Shown in pieces: positions 1 through 5,365 of a DNA stretch of 8,405 nt. The translations under genes and the position numbers were made by a program. Source of the DNA: Acidimicrobiaceae bacterium (GTDB lineage Bacteria; Actinomycetota; Acidimicrobiia; Acidimicrobiales; RAAP-2); contig PKZN01000037.1 of NCBI GenBank assembly GCA_003133075.1, positions 1-8,405 on the forward strand, written 5' to 3'. Numbering within the stretch: position 1 is the first letter of the stretch; the number at the start of each line of letters is the position of its first letter. Under the pieces are notes generated by a model. It was not told the origin of the DNA. It saw only the letters and a list, made by a program, of their open reading frames with translations, and did not search any database.

Positions 1-743
1 GCGTCGCTGCGCAGGTGCGCGAGGGGCGAGGCGCAGAGCCACCCCTCCATCTCCTCAAGACTCTGACGGGCGCGAATCGCCGAGAGCACGTTGGCGCGGG
101 GGAAGTCGCGGGGCGTGGCGTAGTGCACGTTGTTCGTCGCCACGACCGCCACGTTCGCGCGCACGGCCATCTCGGCCAGTACGTCATTGCGCGCGACGTC
201 GTCGGGCGCCCCGTGGTCCCAGATCTCGACCGCGACGTTCTCGCGCCCGAAGCGCTCGATGAGGTCCGCGAGGCGTCGCCGGGCGGCGCTCGGTCCCTCG
301 GCCATGAGCGCGCGCGTCAGGGGACCCTTGCGACACCCCGTCAGCACCAGCCACTCGTGCGCGGCGGCCGTGACGTCATCGAGCGTGAAGCGCGGCGCGC
401 CCTTCTCCCCTCTCGCCAGGTGCGCGAGCGCGAGGGTCCTCGAGAGTCGGGCGTAGCCCGCGGGCGAACGCGCGAGTAGCACCAGGTGCTCGCCCGAGGG
501 GTCCGAGACCCCCTCGCGCTCGCCCGTGCCCCCTACGGTGATCTCCGCGCCGAAGACGCTCGCCAGGCCGAGTGCGCGAGCGGCCTCGGCGAAACGGACC
601 ACGCCGTAGAGACCGTCGTGATCCGAGAGGGCGAGGCCCGAGAGACCGAGCCGCGTCGCCTCGACGACCAACTCTTCGGGGTCGCTCGCGCCGTCTAGAA
701 AACTAAAGCCCGAGTGCGCGTGCAGCTCGCCGTAGGTCGCCAT
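1..743 (-). CDS. dnaE2: Error-prone DNA polymerase DnaE2, N-terminal PHP domain (partial, runs off left edge)
   Basis: The first 247 codons of a C-family, non-replicative DNA polymerase that performs translesion synthesis in the SOS response together with ImuA' and ImuB. Visible: ELHAHSGFSFLDGAS at residues 6-20 with metal-site histidines H8 and H10, the SDHDGLYG motif at 40-47 (D41, H42, D43), FGAE at 64-67, an LTGCRKG motif, NNVHYATP, and a final SLEEMEGWL...HLRS segment, all in the order typical of the DnaE2 PHP domain. The ATG at 743-741 shares its A with the imuB stop (TGATG), which fixes the start and implies translational coupling. The usual family length is about 1050-1100 residues, so roughly three quarters, including the polymerase palm and fingers, lies outside the window. 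DnaE2 rather than DnaE1 is chosen from the sequence motifs and the position behind imuB. The identification is firm. Confidence 0.95.
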   Translation of the reverse strand, partial: MATYGELHAHSGFSFLDGASDPEELVVEATRLGLSGLALSDHDGLYGVVRFAEAARALGLASVFGAEITVGGTGEREGVSDPSGEHLVLLARSPAGYARLSRTLALAHLARGEKGAPRFTLDDVTAAAHEWLVLTGCRKGPLTRALMAEGPSAARRRLADLIERFGRENVAVEIWDHGAPDDVARNDVLAEMAVRANVAVVATNNVHYATPRDFPRANVLSAIRARQSLEEMEGWLCASPLAHLRSD

Positions 744-1822
744 CAGTCATAGATTCCAACGAGCCACCACTGACTCGACTCCGCCACCATCAACAACGCC
801 TCGCCCGTGGCGAGGACCAACTGGAGGTGCGCGCGACGGCGATGACGCGCCCACCAGCGCTCGACCAACGGCCAGGGGCCCGCGTGCCAGACGACCTCGC
901 GACGAAGCGGCGAGGAGAAGAGGACCGCCGCGGGCTCGGCACTCAAGGCGCCGCGCGCGTCCATCACCACCGGTCGATTCGCCGCGTCACGCAGTTGCAC
1001 GGGCGCGGGGTGGGCCAAGGTCGTCGCCGCCGAGGGGGCCGCCAACCGACCGGGCCACGGGGCGAGGTCGCGGGTTTTCGACTCCGGAGAGCCCCAGGGC
1101 ACGAGCGCGCCCTGGTCCTCGGGCCCGCGGCCCCCGCGCAGAGTCGCCACCGCGATGGCGTCGGCCCCGAGACGACGACGGACTCGGTGCGCGGCCGCCT
1201 CGGCCCGGTCGTCGCCGGCGCCGCGCTGGCCGAAGAAGCCTTGCTGCTCGTCGAAGAACTCCTCCTCGCCACGCAGTTGGGCGAGGCGACGCGCGAGACG
1301 GGGGTCACGTTGACCCTCTAACTCGCTGAGTTCACCGCGCGCCACCCGGTGCAACGTCAGGGCGTGCTTGTTGAAGCGCTCCCCCACGCGCGCGCGCTCG
1401 AGGTCGGCGAACGCGCCCACGCTGTGGAGCCCCAAGCGCTGACAGGTCGTCGTGAGGTCCTTACGCCCCAAGACCTCGAGGGGCTGCGCGCGACGAAAGG
1501 CGTCACTCGCGCCGCGCGGCACGATCACTTCGCGATGCGCCGCGAGCTCGGCGCAGAAGAGCCCCTCGGCGACGCCGCGTCGCGGCGCGCCCCCCACCAC
1601 GTCGAGGACGCACTGGCGCACCATGGCCAACACGGCGGCGTCGCCCCCGAAGAACCGACTCGGTCCGCGCAACGGCAACACGAAGAGGCCGAGACGCACC
1701 GCCTCGGTGAAGGGACACATCGCGTCGAGGGCGTCGAGCAACGACAGTGTGTCACGCAACGTCGAGCCGTCGGGTGCTTCGAGGGCGAGGGCGTCGACCC
1801 ACACGGCGAGGAGTTGCTCCAT
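743..1822 (-). CDS. imuB: ImuB-like inactive Y-family polymerase subunit, unusually short
   Basis: A 359-residue Y-family-like protein and probable adaptor of the ImuA'-ImuB-DnaE2 mutasome, which brings DnaE2 to the sliding clamp. Recognisable parts: the GLFVLPLRGPSRFFGG palm strand (about 45-60), a helix-hairpin-helix/thumb region (about 115-162, LGLHSVGAFADL...RFNKHAL), a clamp-binding-like QQGFF (193-197) where other ImuBs carry QLxLF/QLPLW, the GGRGPED segment (230-236), and a C-terminal HAGPWPLVERWW...WWLVGIYD block (about 315-359) typical of actinobacterial ImuB. Family members are usually about 500-530 residues. Compared from memory with mycobacterial ImuB, two parts seem absent: the first palm strands (which hold the first Asp in active enzymes) and the little-finger domain expected between about 165 and 190. 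The reading frame is uninterrupted. Start and stop overlap imuA' and dnaE2 by one base each (TGATG), so expression is coupled. A polymerase activity is not expected. Confidence 0.85.
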   Translation of the reverse strand: MEQLLAVWVDALALEAPDGSTLRDTLSLLDALDAMCPFTEAVRLGLFVLPLRGPSRFFGGDAAVLAMVRQCVLDVVGGAPRRGVAEGLFCAELAAHREVIVPRGASDAFRRAQPLEVLGRKDLTTTCQRLGLHSVGAFADLERARVGERFNKHALTLHRVARGELSELEGQRDPRLARRLAQLRGEEEFFDEQQGFFGQRGAGDDRAEAAAHRVRRRLGADAIAVATLRGGRGPEDQGALVPWGSPESKTRDLAPWPGRLAAPSAATTLAHPAPVQLRDAANRPVVMDARGALSAEPAAVLFSSPLRREVVWHAGPWPLVERWWARHRRRAHLQLVLATGEALLMVAESSQWWLVGIYD

Positions 1823-2481
1823 CAGTTCGCCTCGGCGCGCCCACGACGATTCGGTACCACCACCACGTGTTCACTCCCCCGCTGCGCTTCGCCACGACCG
1901 CTCACGTGCACGGTGAGATAGCGCGCGTCGAGTTTGGACGAGGCGACCCATTCGGCCTGGGTGACCCGAAAGAACAGGTCCGCCGGCAACGGCCACGGCG
2001 CGCGGGGTTCACTCAGCGCGATCAACACGGTGCCGCGTTCGCGCACCCGGTCCATAAGGCGTCGGGCCGCGACGAGGCCCGCGCGTGAGGGCGGTCGCAC
2101 CAGTACGAGGTCGACGCCGTCGAGTAGGTCCGCCGCCGACTCGGCCCACGCGCCGCGCGGACGGGGCACGAAGAGCACGCGACGCAGGTCGAGCCCGAGT
2201 TCGACCATGGCCACGACCCCGGGGTCGTCCACCCCCACCACGGCCGCCCAGTGACCCTGCGCACTGGCCTCGCTCAGAAGACTGAGCGCCAGACTCAACC
2301 CGCCGAGACCCACCGGCGCCTCGACCACGACTGTCGAGCCCCGACGCAGTCCCGCGTCGGGCACGAGTGCGCGCCACGGCTCGCCGAGGGGCAGGGTGCG
2401 ACTCTTCGCCAGCGCGACGGGACGCACGCGGGCTAAGAGTTCTGGGGGGAGCGATGGACGAGGTGGTGATAAAGCGAACAT
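1822..2481 (-). CDS. imuA': ImuA' RecA-like SOS mutagenesis protein
   Basis: A 219-residue RecA-like accessory protein of the SOS mutasome, the partner of ImuB and DnaE2. The GLRRGSTVVVEAP strand (about 44-56) leads into a degenerate Walker A (APVGLGGLS) with no GKT/S lysine, as in mycobacterial ImuA'. Then come a VVGVDDPGVVAMVELGLDL segment and a Walker B-like LLDGVDLVLV (about 119-128). The C-terminus is short and basic. A longer frame begins at a TTG at 2520, but I chose the ATG at 2481: a promoter-like TTGGCG (2520-2515)-N18-TACTCT (2496-2491) would start the RNA within a few bases of this ATG, and the LexA box covers the same spot, so the TTG would lie inside the promoter. The messenger would be essentially leaderless. 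A GTG near residue 19 is a weaker alternative. First gene of the imuA'-imuB-dnaE2 operon, ending in a TGATG overlap with imuB. Confidence 0.85.
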   Translation of the reverse strand: MFALSPPRPSLPPELLARVRPVALAKSRTLPLGEPWRALVPDAGLRRGSTVVVEAPVGLGGLSLALSLLSEASAQGHWAAVVGVDDPGVVAMVELGLDLRRVLFVPRPRGAWAESAADLLDGVDLVLVRPPSRAGLVAARRLMDRVRERGTVLIALSEPRAPWPLPADLFFRVTQAEWVASSKLDARYLTVHVSGRGEAQRGSEHVVVVPNRRGRAEAN

Positions 2482-2488
2482 ATGTTCG
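2475..2488. promoter_or_regulatory. LexA (SOS) box
   Basis: CGAACATATGTTCG is a perfect 14-bp palindrome that fits the actinobacterial LexA operator core CGAAC-N4-GTTCG; only the outermost T/A of the longer mycobacterial consensus is missing. It overlaps the predicted imuA' start codon and transcription start, where bound LexA would block initiation. It is 60 bases upstream of the divergent SRAP gene, so it may also influence that gene, though less directly. Its presence in front of an imuA'-imuB-dnaE2 operon makes SOS control very likely. Confidence 0.9.
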
Positions 2489-2490
2489 TA

Positions 2491-2520
2491 AGAGTAGCGA
2501 CTCCTCGTCACACTCGCCAA
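2491..2520 (-). promoter_or_regulatory. Probable imuA' operon promoter
   Basis: Read on the minus strand: a -35-like TTGGCG (2520-2515), an 18-base spacer, and a -10-like TACTCT (2496-2491). The end of the -10 is 9 bases from the ATG at 2481, giving a leaderless or nearly leaderless RNA whose first bases lie in the LexA box. Predicted from pattern only. Confidence 0.4.
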
Positions 2521-2542
2521 TGGGCTGAAATACCGGCAAACT
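2514..2542 (+). promoter_or_regulatory. Possible SRAP-gene promoter (leaderless)
   Basis: Read on the plus strand: TCGCCA (2514-2519), a 17-base spacer and CAAACT (2537-2542), then 6 bases to the SRAP ATG. The match to consensus is weak (4/6 and 3/6). The spacing suits a leaderless start, and no Shine-Dalgarno sequence is present at a usable distance. It overlaps the divergent imuA' promoter almost base for base in the -35 region. Confidence 0.25.
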
Positions 2543-2548
2543 AGGGGT

Positions 2549-3250
2549 ATGTGTGGTCGCGTCGCCCTCTTCAGTCCCCCCTCCTACTTCGCCCGGTTCT
2601 TAGAGGCGGCCCTCGCCGCGGACCTCGATCCCGAGGGTCGAGCCAGTTGGAACGTCGGACCCCAGCGCTCACTCTTCGCGGTCGCAGAACACGAAGAGGC
2701 CCGCGTGCTCGATCGCTACCGCTGGGGACTCGTACCGAGTTGGGCGAAGGACCCGAGCATCGGCAACAAACTCTTCAACGCCCGCGGCGAGACGGTCGCG
2801 GAGAAGCCCTCGTTTCGTACCGCCTTCGCGAAGCGTCCCTGCGTGATTCCCGTGGATGGTTTCTACGAGTGGGACCATCGACCCGGCAACGACCGTCAGC
2901 CCTACTTCTTCACGCGCCGCGACGAACAGCCGCTCCTCTTCGCCGGACTCTTTGAGAACTGGTGGAACCGCGAGGACGAAGCGGCCCCGCCGCTCGCGAC
3001 GTGCACCATCATCACGACGACGCCCAACCAAGACGTCGACGGGATTCACGACCGCATGCCGGTCATCTTGAGCCCGGAGGACGTCGAGGTCTGGCTCGAC
3101 GTGGCTGAGCAGCCCGAAGCGCGTGTCGCGTTGTTGCGCCCGGCGCCCGTCGGGACCCTCGGCTACTACGGCGTCTCCAAGGCCGTCGGCTCAGTGAAGA
3201 ACGACGGACCTGAATTAACTGCGCCCGTCGAACCGCAGTCCCTTTTCTAG
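2549..3250 (+). CDS. SRAP-domain abasic-site DNA-protein crosslink protein (HMCES/YedK family)
   Basis: A complete 233-residue SOS-response-associated peptidase (SRAP) protein. Family members shield abasic sites in single-stranded DNA by forming a thiazolidine crosslink through the N-terminal cysteine. All key residues are visible: MCGR with C2 (exposed after Met removal), N35 in WNVGP, E107 in GFYEW, and H167 in IHDRMP. RWGLVPSWAKD (58-68), FNARGET (76-82) and the PCVIPVDGFYEW run (97-108) are signatures of the family. The ATG must be the start because the catalytic Cys has to be residue 2. The length is normal for bacterial members. It is divergent from the imuA'-imuB-dnaE2 operon across a LexA box, which fits the known genomic association of SRAP genes with SOS polymerases: abasic sites would be either bypassed by the mutasome or protected by this protein. 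Confidence 0.95.
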   Translation: MCGRVALFSPPSYFARFLEAALAADLDPEGRASWNVGPQRSLFAVAEHEEARVLDRYRWGLVPSWAKDPSIGNKLFNARGETVAEKPSFRTAFAKRPCVIPVDGFYEWDHRPGNDRQPYFFTRRDEQPLLFAGLFENWWNREDEAAPPLATCTIITTTPNQDVDGIHDRMPVILSPEDVEVWLDVAEQPEARVALLRPAPVGTLGYYGVSKAVGSVKNDGPELTAPVEPQSLF

Positions 3251-3265
3251 GCGTCGCTGCGTCGT

Positions 3266-3271
3266 TAGCCT
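3266..3271 (+). promoter_or_regulatory. Possible -10 element for a leaderless GNAT gene
   Basis: TAGCCT fits a TANNNT -10 element and ends 6 bases before the GNAT ATG. No Shine-Dalgarno sequence is visible in the 27-base gap after the SRAP stop. No clear -35 was found, so this is weak, and readthrough from the SRAP gene is also possible. Confidence 0.25.
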
Positions 3272-3277
3272 TACGAG

Positions 3278-3781
3278 ATGGATCTGCGACTTCGTCCGTA
3301 CCGAATCGACGACGAAGCCGCGGCTCTCGCGATCAACGAGGCGATGGTCGCCGACGACTTCATGTTCCTGCTCGGGTGGAACGACACGATTACGTGGTCA
3401 GACTATCTGGCGGTACTCGAGGACTATCGGTGGGGTCGGAACGTTCGCGCCGACCTTGTCCGGTCCGTACAGCTCGCGGCGGACGTCGCGGGTGAACTGG
3501 TCGGTCGGGTCTCCATCCGGTTCGAACTCAATGAGTTCTTCGCCGAGAGGGGCGGCCACATCGGCTACGGCGTCGCGCCCGCGCACCGCCGGCGAGGCTA
3601 CGCGAGTGAGATCTTGCGCCAGGCGTTGGTGGTGATCCGCGCCGATGGCGTCAGCCCGGTGTTGGTGACGTGCGATGAGAAGAACGTTGGCTCGGCCCGA
3701 GCGATTGAGCGCAACGGCGGTATCTATGAGTCGTCGGTCCCCCACGACGGGTCGGCGATACGTCGCTACTGGATCCGGTGA
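3278..3781 (+). CDS. GNAT-family N-acetyltransferase
   Basis: A complete 167-residue single-domain GNAT protein that would transfer an acetyl group from acetyl-CoA to an amine; the substrate cannot be told from the sequence. The acetyl-CoA-binding motif A is GHIGYGVAPAHRRRGYASEI (93-112), with the R/Q-x-x-G-x-G/A loop as R-R-R-G-Y-A (104-109). It is followed by a CDEKNVGSARAIERNGG motif (132-148) typical of the RimJ/RimL-like and small-molecule acetyltransferases. The start opens LRLRPYRIDDEAAAL, a normal beginning for the fold. It lies 27 bases after the SRAP gene on the same strand and may share its transcript, but nothing ties it functionally to DNA repair. It ends just before the terminator-like hairpins at 3782-3848. 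Confidence 0.9.
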   Translation: MDLRLRPYRIDDEAAALAINEAMVADDFMFLLGWNDTITWSDYLAVLEDYRWGRNVRADLVRSVQLAADVAGELVGRVSIRFELNEFFAERGGHIGYGVAPAHRRRGYASEILRQALVVIRADGVSPVLVTCDEKNVGSARAIERNGGIYESSVPHDGSAIRRYWIR

Positions 3782-3801
3782 TTCGGCCGTAAAAAGCCGA
3801 A
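3782..3801 (+). terminator. Small hairpin directly after the GNAT stop
   Basis: TTCGGC (3782-3787) pairs with GCCGAA (3796-3801) around an A-rich loop. It starts one base after the GNAT stop codon. It has no clean U-tract on the plus strand; on the minus strand the loop supplies part of the T-run that follows the larger hairpin. Its role as a plus-strand terminator is uncertain. Confidence 0.3.
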
Positions 3802-4100
3802 AACCCCGAGTGACCAGTGAGCCGAAGCTCACCCGCCCCTCGGGGTTTCCGAGGCACACCAACGCTGTTCCGTGTCGGACAGAACAACCTCGATGGCAGG
3901 CACTTCACGTCATTTGCCTGTTCCGTACAGCGGACCGAACTCCGCTGCCCGTTGGTGAGACTCCGATCCTCTTGCGAGGCCCCTCATCCCCCCACCCTCT
4001 CTTCCCCTTGCGGTTCCAAGACTCGTTGGCAGGTACTACGTGAACTACGAGAGACACTCTGCCAGAGAAATCTCCGATCTCCAAGCCCGAATTGAGATAT
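3796..4100 (-). ncRNA. Candidate small RNA, unknown class
   Basis: A hypothetical transcript of about 300 bases, starting about 7 bases after a TATAAG -10 and ending in the U-rich tail of the strong terminator. Its 3' half folds on paper into a closed, cloverleaf-like unit. The closing stem is CACCAACG/CGTTGGTG (3857-3864 with 3950-3957). Inside it are hairpins at 3865-3882 (stems CTGT and CCG), 3897-3920 (CAGGCA/TGCCTG) and 3928-3947 (CAGCGGA/TCCGCTG). No signature of tmRNA, RNase P RNA, SRP RNA or a riboswitch I know was found. An 8-bp inverted repeat alone could arise by chance in a region this long; the combination of promoter, nested stems and terminator is the argument. It could instead be the 3' untranslated region of the DUF2332 transcript. 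Confidence 0.25.
3801..3848 (-). terminator. Strong nested terminator hairpin, possibly bidirectional
   Basis: A perfect 10-bp outer stem, AAACCCCGAG (3801-3810) with CTCGGGGTTT (3839-3848), encloses an inner stem GTGAGC/GCTCAC (3817-3822 with 3827-3832). Read on the minus strand, the inner loop is UUCG closed by C-G (cUUCGg), one of the most stable RNA tetraloops. The outer stem ends in GGGGTTTT followed by CGGCTTTTT, a good U-rich tail. On the plus strand the inner loop is CGAA and the tail is poor. It therefore best terminates minus-strand transcription coming from 4100 or from the DUF2332 gene, and it may also stop the converging GNAT transcript. The bases 3838-3854 can instead form CCTCGG/CCGAGG, a competing hairpin. 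Confidence 0.6.
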
Positions 4101-4106
4101 CAAACA

Positions 4107-4135
4107 CTTATACCCAGCATTGGAGTGCTTTTCCA
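4107..4135 (-). promoter_or_regulatory. Candidate minus-strand promoter in the intergenic region
   Basis: Minus-strand TGGAAA (4135-4130), a spacer of exactly 17 bases, and TATAAG (4112-4107), which match the sigma-70-type consensus at 4/6 and 5/6. This is the best promoter-like sequence I found in the window and it drives no visible open reading frame; it points at the candidate RNA and its terminator. It sits in a locally AT-rich patch, where such matches occur more easily by chance. Confidence 0.35.
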
Positions 4136-4267
4136 CCTTTTTCCTCATGGTGAGATCACATACCAACGATTTAGTCGCAGGTTTTCAACAGAACTGCACG
4201 CTCGCGACGCGTCGGACCGACCTCTTTTCACGCCCTCTCGAACCTCGAGCGGACACGTTGGAGCGAA

Positions 4268-5332
4268 CTACGAGGTTGTAACTCGCTCGAGCCAACGTCC
4301 GTGCGCGTGACACCAGCCCCAGAGCACGGGCGCGGACCTCGGCGCGGCTGCGACGACCTGCGACGCGCCACGAACGTGCGCCGCTTCATCGACCTCAACG
4401 CCGGGAACAGGGATGAGTGTTGACTCGACGGAGATCCACGCGACGTTGTTGTTCGCGCATCGCGCGATGACGTCATTGAAATAGTCGCGTTGCTCCTCGG
4501 GGGAGAGATAGAACGCGACCCATGTGTTAAAGATCACGGTCATCACGTTGGAGTCGACGAGTGTCATCGCGTCATCGAGACGCTCGAGCGCGCGGCCCGT
4601 CAACACCGTCGCCTTCGGCCACGACGGTCGCGACGCGACGACCGCGTCGAAACGTTCGTGACGTCGTCGTTGTTCCGGCCAGATGCAGGCTTTCAGCCAC
4701 ATTCGGTCATCGTCGTTCGCGAGGTCGAGCGGATAGGGATCGATGCCGATGCGCATCGCCACGTCGGGCAGTGGGCTCTTTCGATCGATGGGCGTCACGT
4801 CATCGCAGACCAGCGTCAGCGGGTTCGCGTCATCGATCTTCCGAACGGGGAACTGGTCGAAGCAGAGGTTGATTCCCGCAGACGTGCCGACCTCGATGAC
4901 GTTAATGGCGGCACTCGTGACGCTCAGCTCTCGCACCACGGCTTGGATTACCGCGCTGCGTCCGGGCTCGTTGGTCTGCGTAGAGCGCCAGAGTTCGTCG
5001 CCAATGACGTCCGGCGTCTCGCGAATGACCGCGAGCACGTCGCGCGCCGCGCCCTCGGGCTCTTCCAGTTCGCCCCCCCGTGCCGCGGCGTAGATCGCGC
5101 CGAGGACCGGGTGGCCTTTGAGTCCGGCGAGTTGGAGTGCCGCCAATACCAGCATGGGGTTTCGTTGCTCGACGCGGACGCCCGCGAGCAACCCCAGCGC
5201 AACGTCGTCGTGTTCGAGTTGGCCCAACAACGCAGAATAGAAGGGCAGTCGCTCGTAGTCCTCTGGCGCGAGCGCGAAGTGGTAGCGCTTCCTCGCGTCG
5301 TCGAGATCGAGGTCGTCGTTCACGATGGCCAC
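4268..5332 (-). CDS. DUF2332 domain-containing protein
   Basis: A complete 354-residue member of the uncharacterised DUF2332 family, which is common in actinobacteria. Family landmarks seen: an RLPFYSALLGQL start to the domain (about 28-39), QTNEPGRS (119-126) and IEVGTSAGINL (146-156), then a WPEQ segment, a VIFNTWVAFYL strand and WISVES near the end. The E-V-G-x-S-A-G sequence resembles the SAM-binding motif I of Rossmann methyltransferases, so a methyltransferase-like fold is possible, but no activity is established. The start is a GTG at 5332 preceded by a minus-strand CTAGGATT; a second GTG at 5323 is 11 bases from that AGGA and is equally plausible. It begins 33 bases after the sortase stop and is likely the last gene of the same transcript. 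An imperfect inverted repeat (CGTTGG...CCAACG, 4256-4297) straddles its stop codon. Confidence 0.85.
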   Translation of the reverse strand: MAIVNDDLDLDDARKRYHFALAPEDYERLPFYSALLGQLEHDDVALGLLAGVRVEQRNPMLVLAALQLAGLKGHPVLGAIYAAARGGELEEPEGAARDVLAVIRETPDVIGDELWRSTQTNEPGRSAVIQAVVRELSVTSAAINVIEVGTSAGINLCFDQFPVRKIDDANPLTLVCDDVTPIDRKSPLPDVAMRIGIDPYPLDLANDDDRMWLKACIWPEQRRRHERFDAVVASRPSWPKATVLTGRALERLDDAMTLVDSNVMTVIFNTWVAFYLSPEEQRDYFNDVIARCANNNVAWISVESTLIPVPGVEVDEAAHVRGASQVVAAAPRSAPVLWGWCHAHGRWLERVTTS

Positions 5333-5365
5333 AATCCTAGGGTGCGCTCCCGTGAAGTCGACGTG

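Larger units (their letters stand above)
3782..4267. other. 486-base intergenic region without a convincing gene
   Basis: It lies between the convergent GNAT (plus) and DUF2332 (minus) genes. The open frames here (for example 4092-4310 plus, 3984-4166 minus, 3675-4043 plus) lack ribosome-binding sites, known motifs and sensible composition. What it does hold is the terminator hairpins at 3782-3848, a branched set of inverted repeats at 3857-3957, a hairpin TGGCAG/CTGCCA (4027-4032 with 4059-4064), and a minus-strand promoter-like sequence at 4107-4135. GC counted by hand over 4081-4200 is about 44%, against about 63% in a sampled stretch of the SRAP gene. Confidence 0.7.

Noticed and set aside
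15..698. Plus-strand open frames over positions 15-698
   Set aside because: Antisense to the DnaE2 PHP domain, which is unmistakable on the minus strand.
1349..1921. Plus-strand open frames of 154-190 codons across imuB
   Set aside because: High-GC antisense shadows. The minus-strand ImuB reading has clear family motifs and exact overlaps with its neighbours.
3857..3957. The branched inverted repeats as an integron attC site or a known riboswitch
   Set aside because: The core GTTRRRY sites are absent, and no conserved aptamer sequence that I know can be found.
3984..4310. Short open frames in the intergenic region (60 codons minus, 72 codons plus)
   Set aside because: No Shine-Dalgarno or leaderless promoter fits their starts, no motifs are present, and composition is unlike coding sequence; the plus frame overlaps the DUF2332 3' end.
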